Shown here piece after piece: positions 53,513 through 64,000 of a stretch of DNA of 64,000 bases (positions within the stretch are counted from its first letter, which is position 1; each line of letters begins with the position of its first letter). Both the position numbers and the translations under genes were made by a program. A model generated the notes under the pieces. The model was not told the origin of the DNA. It made no database searches and worked only from the letters and a program-made list of their open reading frames with translations. The DNA comes from Adenophora triphylla var. japonica (taxonomy: Eukaryota > Streptophyta > Magnoliopsida > Asterales > Campanulaceae), in the NCBI GenBank assembly GCA_022495995.1, contig JAFEMH010001485.1, forward strand, positions 372,001-436,000, read 5' to 3'.

Positions 53513-55500
53513 ATGTACGCATCAGCCGGTAATGATGGGGATAACGTCACTCCGCCTCCGGGACCCCTCGGACGAGCAACGGTGGAATCGAGTTAGCGAG
53601 AACGGATGAGGTTACGACGGGAAGCACGGCTAAACGGCCTTATGGAGGCTATTAAGAGTCACGGTCGGCCGCCGGCCTCAATCCGGATGGCACCTTCACC
53701 GTGGAAGAAGACGAGGATGCCAACCCCACTCTCGGTCGCCACGATTACACCAGGATGCCGCCACCCACCTCCTATGGTGCCACTACGAGAACCCATGCTC
53801 CTCGATTTTCGGGTCGGCGGCTCCCGACCACGAGACCACCGGATCCATGCGGCCAGCGGCACAAATCGGTGGGGGCAAAATCGGTACGGAATGTCTTCTC
53901 ATGGTTGGGGCTATCTCGGAATGCCCACAGCTAATCGGGATCCCTCCTCGATTCGGAACCGATCAATCCGGACCTTCACGGCAACGGCCGCGGTTCGGAA
54001 TGCCGCCACAACTTGGTTCGGACCACGGTCGGGAGCCCTCACTCGGAAGCAAAGTACTAGTTCGGTTTGCTCCTCACACAAATCCATTCCTCACTCGAGA
54101 CTTCTATGGGTTACCAAGCCTCGCATCCCGGTGTCATCGAATCACCGGGACCGCAGTACCCCGGGTTACACACCTTCACCACAAGCGGCCATGCAATTCA
54201 ACAATCAGGGACGGCGGCCCGCACTCAAGCCTACTTACGGGCCCCACTCACGGAAATCCAAGTTATCCGGCTACATCGGGGCTGCCCCCACCTACTTTGC
54301 CGGTTGAAAATCCACGGCAAGCCGCAAGGTTCTACCCTTTTGCTCGGGCTCCTACTCATGCTCCCAGTGGTAACTCGGCCCGGGACGGAGGTTTTCACCT
54401 ACGTCCCCGGACCGGCCCGTTCCCTCCACCCGATCCGCCTCCGGTGGTAGCTCCTCTCTCTAGCTCGGCCACTAGCTTGAATGCCATGGTTCCGCCACCA
54501 AGACCCTCATCGGCACGGTTCATGGAACAACACAAGGAAATGAAAGCGCGGTCTTTGAGCGGCGCAGAAAGTACGCCTTGAGGCCTACGGACCAGGACTC
54601 CATTGTTCCTCTGCCCCACAAATTCGTGATGCCAAATCTGGATCTCTTTGATGGAACCGCATGTCCGAAAACCCATTTGGACACGTATACCTTGGCGATG
54701 AAAGCCAAAGGATGTACCAATCGGCGGTTAGGCGGCTATTTTAGTCTATCCTTGAAGTCCGGTGCCTTGAAGTGGTTCTTCCGTTTGAAACACGAAGCCG
54801 GGGCTACATGGGACCGGATTACCAATGCCTTCACGAGAAAAATATAAGGCCAACTTGGAATGGGAAACAAATAGGGTTGACCTACAAACAACGGTGCGGC
54901 GTCTGATGAGAATGTTGGGGACTTTTCAAGCGGTGGAATCGAAACTCGGTGAAATGGCCATCCCTCCTTCCGAAGAGGAACAATTTGGACATCTTCCGAG
55001 TCATGCTTGAAACCACATCGAGAGCCTCCCTCGGTCACTTCCCATACTCGAGACTTTCGGGCCATGGTTAACTCTGCTGGCTAAGTTTGAAAAGGCCTAC
55101 AATCGGCAGCCAGGCTTTGCACACGCCTACGGATATCGGGCTCCTCCTGCAAACATCGCCCTGCTCCCGCCAAAGGCAAAGAGATGATTCACTATGCGGG
55201 ACGGGAATGTAACAACACGACTCCTTTTGCTCCCGGGAAACCGGCTAGAGCCCGGACCACGGGTCATGAATCTCGAAAACTTTGGGATGCCCACGAATGA
55301 CATCTTTAGGGGAGGTAAAAGAAGGCTTGCTTTGCGGCCTTTGGAGAATTTCCAACCCGAAATCCGAATGCTCCCGTGGATACTACAAAGTATTGTGCCT
55401 TTCATCAAGCTCACGGACATCGGCGGCAGTGCTTCACTCTAAAAAGGCAATCCGAGGGGGCTAATAGAGCGAGAAAGTTGGAAGGCCCAGAGGGCCTAAC
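53513..55500 (+). pseudogene. Gag of element I, heavily frameshifted
   Basis: The likely start is ATG 53513 (MYASAGNDGDNVTPPPGP), matching the start type of element B gag; a stop follows after 27 codons. Recognisable blocks are EEDEDANPTLGRHDYTR (about 53706), the capsid piece SIVPLPHKFVMPNLDLFDGT and SLKSGALKWF (54578-54847), and a zinc-knuckle-like CAFHQAHGHRRQC (about 55390-55430), whose last spacing is one residue short. At least five frame changes are present. Confidence 0.75.
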
Positions 55501-58500
55501 ACGATCAAAAATCAGGCCACGGAACCATAATCAGTGAATATGATTGAATGCGGAGAATCTTCACACGCCCGGGAAGATGCGTGAAGGTCCCCAAATACCC
55601 GTGGCCAATCTCGTCGAGGATCACAGATTCGGATTCCCCCTCGGCCTCGAGGATATCGAACGAATCAACCCATCTTGGTCTCATGTCGGAGACTCCTTGC
55701 AAGAATACGAGGCCCGTTATTTTTCGGGTGAAGGGAAGGCCGATACCGAAGAAGCTGGGGCTTTTCCATTCAAAATATGAGAGGACCATTTACACAAGAT
55801 GGTTAGAACAATCGAGAAGAATCGAGCAAGAAAGCTTCCGGCGGGCGCTGTCTTGGGGCTTATCGGCAAAGAGGCCGAAGAGCATACTTGAGCTAGTACA
55901 CTTTTGCAAATTGGCTTTGGGAGAGCCCGAATATGATCCCGAACAGTGAAGAATCGGAAGAGGAGGATTCCTTCTATATCCTACACGGCGTCAAATATGT
56001 GCCGCCCCTCTCGCTCTTCCCCCGCAATTTGCGGGAGGAGAAGGCTGAATCGCGATTACCATCACTTAGGGAATGGGAGCATATGACAACTTCTGCGAGC
56101 TGCACGCACCCCTCTTCCCCTAACAGATTTGACCGTCGCTCTCTCTCGGTGATATCCCCGTGGTATGGGAAGACGATTCGATGACGACAGCGATGATGAC
56201 GATGACGATGATGATGACGAGTGAAGAGTCAAGCGAGGCCCCCGATCCGGAAACAATGCGGAACAATCATGCCGAGAAATGAGCCCATGGGAGCCGGGCA
56301 CAATGGCTGGTTATCGGCAAGCGGCGACGAAGAAACTTCGGAAGACGAATACGAGACCGAGGACATGAAGGCCATGAAGTTTCATGGATGCGAGCACGTG
56401 GATGTCTTAGAATTCAACACTTTGCCTACCATGCTTTGGGGAAAGGGTTTTCGGGTGTTCGATCCGGGTGATAGTCGAAGATCGATCGAAAGAGGAAAAT
56501 TAACTCCCATCCGCCCAAATGAGAAAATAACCATGGTTAGATCAAATCCACCCCGAACAAAGTAACACTCCTTGTCGGGGTTACCCAAGAAGAGGTCACC
56601 TTCCCCGAATGTATGTCGGCTTTCGAGAGAAGTCCTGAAAGCGGCATGATACCGGATGCGCCTCCCACACGAGAATGCTATAATCATCTCCAACTACGAG
56701 TATTACGAAAGGAACCGGAATGGCTGCACTATACTGGGGATGAAATCGAAAAGCCACCAGGAGTCCAGACCAAATGGCAACTCTTTGTTGCATGATAACA
56801 ATGAGCAAGGCCGGCCATGAGAGTGAATCGGAGGACGCCCTAGCTACGTGGGCCATCCGAGGGGCAACAACACAACCCCAAACCCAAAGCTGTGACTTGG
56901 GAAGCGGTTATAAGGGCCGCCCGGGGAAGAAGCCGGTACGGCTCAAGCTCGGCCCACGCCGTTGCCGAGGCTCCGCCGGGGCTCGGTGGCCAATAGCGAA
57001 AAGGGCTCCCCATTGACGTTAGCGGCATTGAAGAAATCCGGTCAAGAGACAGCGTGAGGAAGTTAATGTTGACCCGATCCAGGGCAAGATCTTCCAAGGA
57101 AATCCCTAAAGCGAGATAAGAAGGCCACGAGATCAAGCACCAAAGAAGATCGCCGCCCCTATGCTAAGGCAGCATTTGAAACTCCGGACCACGAAAAAGA
57201 GGATCCCGTGCTCACCCGGTTGGAAGCAAACACGAGGCCAACATTTCCCTCTGGTCTCTACTCACTTCGTCTTATCCCCATAAGGTGAAAGTGGAAGAAA
57301 GCAGCTCGCACTCTCGTGCCTATTGATGCTACTCCCGATGATGTGAGTACGGCTAATTGGAAACATCCACTACGGGAACATAATCACTTTCACGAGATCT
57401 CGACCTCCCTCAATTTGGGGCTGATCATAATGAGCCTCTCTTCATCACAGATCCCGAGCATTTGGATGAGCAGCGCCTCCCTCGGGTCTGGTTGATAATG
57501 GGTCGGAATGAACATTCTTCCCGGCCAAAGATCATGAGCTTGCTTGATATCAAGACTACGAGACTTGAAGCCTTCTTCTCTCCACGGTCAAAGCTTACGA
57601 CTCAACATCCCGGCAGTCCTCGGAGTTGCTACTTTAGACCTCTGGTTTGGACGAGAAATTGATACTGTGGAATTCCCGGGTTATCGACATCCCGATTACT
57701 TTCAATGCCCTGCTGAAGACCTTAGGCTGCACCAAAGTCAAAGGGGTCGCCTCAAGCCTCCCACCGGTGTGTGAAATTCGTCTCGAATGGGGATCGACGA
57801 CCATTTACGGGGATTTAGTCACTTTAGAGGAGCACGGATACGGGCGGAATACCTATTACGGAAATCAAACATGACGAGGAAGGTCACATGCTAACGGGCT
57901 TCACGGTCGAGCCTCCCGAGGCCCGAGTGTGCAACATAGATGCGACGGTCACTCGGGATAAAATCCCACCGGTCTTGAAAATGATGAGAAAAATGAGCTA
58001 TCTACCTGGCCTCGATGCAGGGAAGCGCCCAACAAGGAACTTTCAAACTCATCGAAGTGAAAGGACAAAATACTCGCCACGGCACAGGATATGAGGCCTC
58101 CCCGGTGGACACTGCAAAGGGAAAGAGATTTGGAAGGCTGCCACGGGGAAAGGTCCCGGCCGACAATCCCAAATCTCTCCCCTTCGGTCCTAATTTGGTG
58201 ACTACTTTGTAAAGGGTCCCACACAACCGAGGAAACATCACGGAGCCCACTCCTACGGCGGGATGGCTAAAGCTACGGGATAGCCTCAACAAGTTCGGAG
58301 GAACCAAGGCTAACCCGGTCCGTAGAATGTTCTGGACCTACCCAAGATACACAGGGCTACCACTACCATGAAGAGTGAGTATACCTTCGAGAGCGTGCAC
58401 GACACAGTGGAACAGGTTCGAGAAGCTCACAACCACTTATTCCCTCTTGCCCAGGAAGATCCGAAACACTGAATTCGGGCAGCGGTGCCAAAAGCTAAGG

Positions 58501-58897
58501 CCACGGAATTTCCCTCGGATGATTGGGATGGTGCAGTTTATGCGGCAATTGTTCGAAGAAGAAGTCCAGTGCCGGACACTGATTGATCTCGGCTCGGTCC
58601 AAGAGATGATAGCGGCAATTGAGAAAGGAAAACAAAAACGGCACGGTTCAGTCGCATGAGGCCACCAATGTGATCTTGCTAAAGAATTGGGAAACTCTCT
58701 CGGGCCCGTCCGCGACCAAGGAGGAAATGATCACCAAGCTTGGATTGGTCCCCCGTCCCTTTGTGTCAATCTAGGACAAGTCCTCCCGAGTCTCTCTGTT
58801 AAGATCGGAGTCTACAGGAATTCGTCCAGATGGCCTTACGCTGAAGACTACGAGTGCGTAGCAAGCCTTTGTATTCCCTTTCGTTTTTCAATGAAAT
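55501..58897 (+). pseudogene. Protease and linker region of element I
   Basis: Pieces in changing frames. The protease active site region is at about 57480-57520 (a DNGSE reading), the closing part around VIDIPITFNALL and KGVASSLPPVCEIRLEWG (57647-57874). A segment with MMRKMSYLPGLD and GTFKLIEVKGQNTRHGTGYE (about 57980-58100) resembles the glycine-rich linker that follows protease in Tat-type polyproteins. Then a short frame with TFESVHDTVEQV (58380). The aspartate-rich run at 56180-56225 is a GATGAC microsatellite. No RT motif is found. Confidence 0.65.
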
Positions 58898-59048
58898 GAC
58901 GAACCTTTAAAGTATCCCTTGATTGCCACTTTAACTAATGATGAATTAATTAATAAAAAAATTTTTAATAATAATTCATTAGATAAAGAAAACAGAACAC
59001 ATTAACAAAAAAAAATCATCAAACAACAAAAAAAAATCTTTAAGCGGG
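58898..59048 (+). other. AT-rich spacer where RT/RNase H would be expected
   Basis: Short A/T-rich stretch (TTAATTAATAAAAAAATTTT and A-runs) between protease linker and integrase. It is equivalent in position to 18209-18530 of element B. Confidence 0.6.
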
Positions 59049-59905
59049 TTGTCGGAAGAGGAAAATCGAGCCCCAGTAGAAGAGATTTTGACAAGTGTGA
59101 ATTCCCAGGAGCTGCGGAAGAGCCTAAAGAGACGCGAGATTGGTCATTTCTTCGAAGGAAGTGGAAAGGATGCTCTGCAAAGTCCTACAAAATCCTCAAT
59201 TCAAAGAAAGTTGCCCTCTTCATCAAAGAAAACATCATGTGCGGAATACGGGTTGCCGGCCGAAATCATTTCGAGATAATGGATCCCACTTCGAAGGGAA
59301 TGTGAAAAATTCTTTGGCGCGAATTCCGAATAACCCGTCACAAGTCATCTCCTACGGGCCCCAAACCAACGGAGCCGTCGAAGCGACAAACAAGACTACG
59401 GAAAATATCATCAGGAAAATGGTGTCCCGAGTAGAGATTGGCCCGAGAAGTTACACGGCACTGCAGGGCTCTGAGACATCGGTCGGAAACGGCAAGCGGG
59501 AAACACCTTTTGCCCTCACATACGGAATGGAAGCCGTACTCCCAATCGATTTGGAAATACCCTCGCTCAGTATCTTTGCTGGAAAGCGGATCAACGAGGT
59601 CGAATGGCTCCCGAGTCGCCATGATGAATTGGCCCTGCTAGACGAACGCCGGCGAAGGCCATGGAGACACATCCGGGCCTACCAAGGAAGAATGGCTAGA
59701 GCCTTCGACAAGAAAGTAAAGCATCGGGAGATCCGAGAAGGTGATCTCGTTCTAAAAGAAAAGCCCCCAGTCCGTATCAACCCTCTCGGCAAATGGGAGC
59801 TGTATGGGTCGGGCCATATGTCGTCCGAAGATCTTCTCCGGAGGCGCCATGCAACTTGCCGGACCTCGACGGGAATCCACTTTGTACACCCGAGTGAATG
59901 GTGAC
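59049..59905 (+). pseudogene. Integrase core and C-terminal domain of element I
   Basis: The zinc domain and first catalytic Asp are missing or unrecognisable. The remaining core shows a SKKVALFIKENI-type piece (about 59195), FRDNGSHFEG (second Asp at about 59275) and PQTNGAVEA (Glu), 34 residues apart instead of the usual 35, so a small indel is present. INEVEWLPSRHDELA, GRMARAFDKKVKHREIREGD and LVLKEKPPVRINPLGKWE follow, nearly word-for-word with element B. The frame breaks where the GPF motif should be. Confidence 0.85.
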
Positions 59906-60479
59906 AAGGCTGCGAGATACTACGCGTAAAAAAAAAAAAAAAAAAAAAAGAGTGCTAAAAAGAGTAATACCCAACTAGGTTAGAAACCCGAAAAGGGCGG
60001 CCTAGGTAAAAAACGGGGTTGCACCAAAAAAAAAAAAAAAAACAACAAAAAAAAAAACAAAAAAAAAAACAAAAAAAAAAAAAGAAAAAAAAAACTAGGT
60101 AAAAAACGAGTTGCACCAAAAAAAAAAAAAAAAACAAAAAAAAAACAAAAAAAAAAAACAAAAAAGTTCACCGGTTTGAACTACGAAGACTGAAGCTCCT
60201 CAAAATGAGGAACGTAGAGCGGCGGAAACGGTTCGGTCTAAAGCACAAATAAAAGCCATACTTTGGCATCAATACAATTGATCGAGACCATGAAAGCGTC
60301 TCGAAAAACTCTAAAAGCAATTCAAATATTCATTACAAGTTAAAAGCTCTTTGATGAGTCTAAGCCCGATTCATTCCTACAGCGGCAGCTTTGCTAAAGG
60401 AAAACTAAGATACATAATCAAACTAATGTGTACGTCATGGCAAGAAAAGGGATACTTGGAAATCTCGGAGTCGCTCCAA
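59906..60479. repeat. Poly-A-rich convergent 3' region with a 90-bp duplication
   Basis: A-runs broken by single C or G span 59930-59950, 60027-60090 and 60119-60165. The word CTAGGTAAAAAACG(G/A)G is followed by GTTGCACC at 60003 and 60094, so one segment of about 90 bp is duplicated. No gene; the runs mirror the poly-T stretches between the convergent genes of element B. Confidence 0.65.
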
Positions 60480-61973
60480 GCCACTCGTCTTGGCCTCTCC
60501 CTTCTTCTTCCCCCTCAGGAGTCTTTCTCTTACGAGCCAGGAAAGATGTCGGTACTCCTCCTACCAAGCTGGTATGAGGAACGAGAGGGTCTATCAAACC
60601 GGCCTCTGTCGGGGCCTTAGTAGCCTAGCGTCATCCCTCATCTCCTGTAACCTAGGCGGTAACATAGGAGCCCTCCTCTCCTGTCTCTTGACGTAAGCCT
60701 CATAATCGGTCCACGGCGTCTCCGCTCCTGTCATGAGGATTGGCCCTCGCCTCGGCCCTCACTCCTCTCGAAAGCTTGATGCGGTCCTCCGCACCCTACA
60801 ATGGCCTCACGCCGTCTCAAAATAGCCACTGAGTCTCTCCCGGATGCCCCTCGTACCAATCCGGGTACCAAGTGGTCGGGAACACCGGTCTCGGACGCTT
60901 TGAGAATGACCCGAGGAGGAAAGGCATCGTACCTCCATGCTCGGGAAAGAAATGGAAACACCGAGGGATCATCCATGGAAACGGGAGCCACCACCACTGG
61001 TGGCTACATCATCAAAGCCCTCAAAGGAACTGCTCCAAGCCAAAGCGCCTAAGGACCGGAGGCCGGAATGTAGAAAGCGGGTGAGAAAGCCCGGAAGCAT
61101 AACCACATGGGACCGTCCTGAAGCACTCTGCGAGTCTCCACCCGCCAATGAGGCACCAACCATCGATATCTTCGGTGCGCGACCCGCCATCCAACGCTCC
61201 ACGAGCCACGATCATCAAAATCTGCATCAACACCTCTCTGGCAAAAAGTCAGGCACGATCATATCAGGTTTCCCGAAGAACCCCCAAGCGCTCCATCGGC
61301 CACGGGGTCGAAAGCGGGCTGCCCCCGTGCATGTACCGCCGTCCGGTAGCTAATACGTCGAGAGCATGAAAAGTCTCCCCAAGAATCAAAGGAACGACAT
61401 CTACGCCGGGCGACAATGAGCAGCTGACAACATCCGGCGAGAGATCGATGGCAAATCCCGAAGGAATAGACCATGAACAAAGTGCCGAACATGCAAAGTG
61501 CAAAGGCATCCCAATAGGCGTCATCCACCAAGCCTAAGCCCTAAATCTGTCGGGAAGACCGGAAATATCAAAATGGTCGGGACCGCGGATCATGCCTCGT
61601 GCTTCCTCAGGGAAAGATGAAGAAGGTTGCACAACTTGTCAGCAAAAGAAGCTCCTCCGGACAAAGGAATTGCTATCTCCTCCACCTCCGGACCTCCAAG
61701 CAAGGCCCGAAATTCTTCCACGGTCGGAACAATCTCGTTGAAGGAAAGGCAAAAGACATGCCTTCTAGTATCCCAAAACGAAGAAGAAGCCCTTAAGAGG
61801 TCATAATCCGGAACCAATTCTTTGAGAGACCACAAGCATCGTACCTTGTACCGTTCTTCAAAGAAAGACCTTCTCTCATGCATAATTTCCGGGACCAATC
61901 CTTGAACTTGTTGAAAAATGACATTTGGGATTCTTGGGATAACTTTTGAGGGAGCTTTTCTAAGGCTTTCCAT
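60480..61973 (-). pseudogene. Antisense gene b' of element I: DUF7745/plant-mobile-domain-like protein
   Basis: Starts ATG at 61973 (MESLRKAPSKVIPRI). The first 127 codons are open and contain LWSLKELVPDYDLLRAS, SFWDTRRHVFCLSFNEIVPT and VEEFRALLGGPEVEE. After a stop at 61590 similarity continues in other frames: DAYWDAFALCMFGTLF (about 61500), RAWRYDAFPPRVIL (about 60930) and a charged tail near 60600. All blocks occur in the same order in gene b of element B. It is frameshifted at several points and on the opposite strand to gag/integrase. Confidence 0.7.
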
Positions 61974-62457
61974 GGTTTTTCTCTCTTTCTCCCCGAAAAT
62001 GAGGCATTTGAATTTGGAGGTTGAAGAGGATATTTGAATTTGAAATAAAGCAAAGCCAGATTTAAAGCAAAATCAAAGGACGGTGTCGAGATCTTTGTCC
62101 CCATCCATGCGGATACGTTTGCTCCCCATCGAGAAAAATGCACCTTGATCCAATTGCTACACCAAAAGGGAATATTCCGTCCGGTTGCTCGAAACTTGTG
62201 CAAAAACCCTCCCCCAAACCGGTCCATATACCAAACACCCTTGCAAAAAAAAAAAACCAAGGCTCATGCAACCTATTGCATTCATATTGCATTGCATTCA
62301 TGAAATAAAATCCTAAATTATTACATTCCAAAAAAAAAAGAGAGTGTACAAAAAAAAAAACAACAAACAAACATAAATAAAATCCTAAATTATTACATCA
62401 AAAAAAAAAAAATGTGCATGATCTACTGTACAAATCTAAATCTCAAAAAAAAAAAAA
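61974..62457. other. Region between antisense genes b' and a', no gene
   Basis: Holds the upstream region of b' and A-rich runs (62238-62260, 62330-62360, 62400-62412, 62445-62457). A duplicated word AAATAAAATCCTAAATTATTACAT occurs near 62303 and 62375, truncated here. The 20-bp palindrome of element B is not present. Confidence 0.6.
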
Positions 62458-64000
62458 TCAATCGGAGTCTCCGGCACCGATGTCTCCCCCGGCCCCTCTT
62501 GCGACTCGGGCCCGCCTCGTCGGGAGCCACGAAGTCTCGGGCTCGGAATCGTCCTCATCTCCCGAGAAAGAGGCTCGTCGGGACCAAGCGGCACACTCTG
62601 ATAGGGTAAACCCGGATCCACGAAGAAATCGAATCCGAAGGTGAAGGCGTCACTCTGAACATACGGAGACGACCCACCATGCCGCCGAGGCGTGTCCACT
62701 GCCCGTGCGGATCCCAAAGAATGACGTGATCGAAGGCGGTGCCGCGCGGTGATCAATGAGAGGAGAAAGGGGTCTCGGAAGAAGTCTCAGAGGAATAGGA
62801 GAAGCCTCCCGTCGGACCAGTGCCGGCCGTGGTCTCCTCGCCCTAGCACAGGCGCCCCGCAAGTAACCATCCTCCGTATGAACCTCTTGGCTCCGATCAC
62901 TTGCTTCGTCGGTGTCTCGGCGACCACCTCCCAGCGCACAAAAGCAAAAGCGTCAAAAAAAAAGAAGTGATGCTAGAGATGATGAAACAAAAGAAAGAAA
63001 AGAAGGGGAAAAGGTGAAAGCCATACCTTCGTACCGGACGAGGCGGAAAGCTCGTGGAAGCCGCTCGAGTGAGGGATCTGCACCCTCAATCGGACCCCAT
63101 CCTGGATGTAAGAAAAATCCGTCCAGGGTACCGCAGGATCCCAAGCCCCTCCCTCTCCAAAACCTGAGGCATCCTCGGCCCTCCTCGAGACGAACGTCGC
63201 CTATGGCTCGATCGCCACGAAGTCCGAGAAGTGCCTGCTCGGTAATCATCCCAGTCACGGACCGATCGCTCGGATGCATCATATCGGCGGGAGGCTCCAC
63301 CGGTGTCCTCAAAGGCGAGTTCACGCCATCTTTGCGCGCGTCACCCTCTCTCCCGGATAATATGCGTCGCAAGTCAGGCCCCTCAAAAATCCTCCATTGC
63401 ACCGTCCCGGATCTCGGCGCCCTTGACTGCGCTACCTCAAGCGATCCCGGGAAGAATATCATCCCCTCATCCGTCTCGGCCTCCGTCAAAGGAAGGCAAT
63501 CCGCGTACACGAGTCGTACGCCCCCTGGAACTTATCTTCTCCGGGCATGCTTGGACCAAGGCGCATGGCCGGATACGCCCGACGTACGCCTCGGTGCCTC
63601 ACACACCGTGACGTGGAAAAACTCCAACGCCCATACTGCGAAGGTAAAAATCCAATCAATCCGAGTCTGCAAATAAAAGATTGTGATGCTCAAAAGGAAA
63701 AGAGGGAAAGCAAAAAGAGAGCTTATACCTCAGAGCAAACTCGAAAGCGATACAAGGAGCTCACGGCCTTCAGCTAAGAACATGTACATCATATCAGAGC
63801 CCGAAGTACGGCTCGGCCCGGCCCGAAGCCTCCCCCAGGGAAATATCTCCGGCCGTCTCCAGTGGCTCCTCGAGGACCTCGGCCGAAAGGCAAAGACCGC
63901 CGTCCCCTCGGCATGACCCAAGGCGTGCTCGAGAAAGTAAACCACGGGGAAGGACACTAGCAATGCAGCACCATTAATCCTTTATCCTCCCGGCCTAAAG
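62458..64000 (-). pseudogene. Antisense gene a' of element I: spliced plant-mobile-domain-like protein, 5' end outside
   Basis: Ends with TGA at 62458-62460 after a GDSD terminus, like the EGSD terminus of gene a. The exon from 63665 to 63027 encodes VWALEFFHVTV, RGLTCDAYYPGERV (in one frame) and FSYIQDGVRLRVQI, equivalent to exon 3 of gene a, and is followed by a GT donor at 63026-63025. It begins after an acceptor CTTTTATTTGCAG; the upstream exon ends at 63729 before GTATAAG. The last exon includes AKRFIRRMVTC, equivalent to the start of exon 4. These junctions fall at the same protein positions as in element B. Frameshifts occur in the exon equivalent to exon 3. Confidence 0.65.

Larger units (their letters stand above)
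50286..64000 (+). mobile_element. Element I: second Retand-like gypsy element, right end outside the window
   Basis: LTR, tRNA-Arg primer site, leader, gag, protease/linker, AT-rich spacer and integrase are on the plus strand, then two minus-strand genes related to the antisense genes of element B. Coding sequence is more decayed than in B, but nucleotide blocks in LTR and leader are well conserved. No RT or RNase H is seen. The 3' LTR and the first exon of antisense gene a' lie beyond 64000. Confidence 0.82.

Noticed and set aside
60027..60165. Phe-rich minus-strand hydrophobic ORFs that could look like membrane proteins
   Set aside because: They are translations of A-runs interrupted by single bases.

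Overview
This window is plant nuclear DNA, probably from an angiosperm with a repeat-rich genome. The evidence is a dense layering of plant-type transposable elements: Ty3/gypsy elements of the Tat group, Ty1/copia elements with initiator-Met-type primer sites, Stowaway-like MITEs opening CTCCCTCCGTCCC, hAT-type elements with 8-bp target duplications, a CACTA end, and CCCTAAA-type telomere-like repeats. I recognise no intact ordinary housekeeping gene. The only free-standing ORF outside a recognised element is at 5451-5882.

Layout. Element A (1-5172, minus) is a Tat-type gypsy element entering from the left edge, with LTR, tRNA-Glu-like primer site, damaged gag and a 907-codon protease-RT-RNase H ORF. 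Next comes AT-rich DNA with a 143-aa ORF whose first residues copy the histone H3 tail. Element B (6451-24104, minus) is a Retand-like gypsy element: LTR, tRNA-Arg primer site, gag, protease and integrase. Downstream of integrase, in opposite orientation, lie two genes of the plant-mobile-domain/DUF7745 kind, one of them with introns, and a 41-bp tandem array near the 3' LTR. A truncated copia element (24105-26475) abuts its broken 5' LTR. From 26.5 to 32.3 kb there are MITEs, a TATAAG-rich satellite and a solo copia LTR. Element E (32492-39523, plus) is a nearly complete but decayed copia element with perfect target duplications, carrying a nested solo LTR and a hAT MITE. From 39.6 to 50.3 kb there are MITEs, an inverted-repeat element with a captured ORF, a gypsy protease/LTR remnant, a hAT element, a copia RT remnant, a CACTA end, microsatellites and an inverted telomere-like array. 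Element I (50286 to beyond 64000, plus) is a second, diverged Retand-like element with the same gene order as B, including the two opposite-strand genes.

The most informative comparison is B against I. Their coding regions are frameshifted, yet they share: a TCCGnnCGGA palindrome exactly 23 nt upstream of the TATA box; a CA-repeat followed by a CTCGT/ACGAG hairpin in the LTR; a second copy of the primer-site core inside the LTR; conserved blocks in the untranslated leader; intron positions in the antisense gene; and absence of a recognisable reverse transcriptase. In B the same 20-bp palindromic motif is also found upstream of both antisense genes, which suggests common control of the sense promoter and the antisense genes.

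Limits: exon boundaries, family names and TSDs come from reading by eye, with no database search. Most coding regions are degenerate, and coordinates of decayed segments are approximate.
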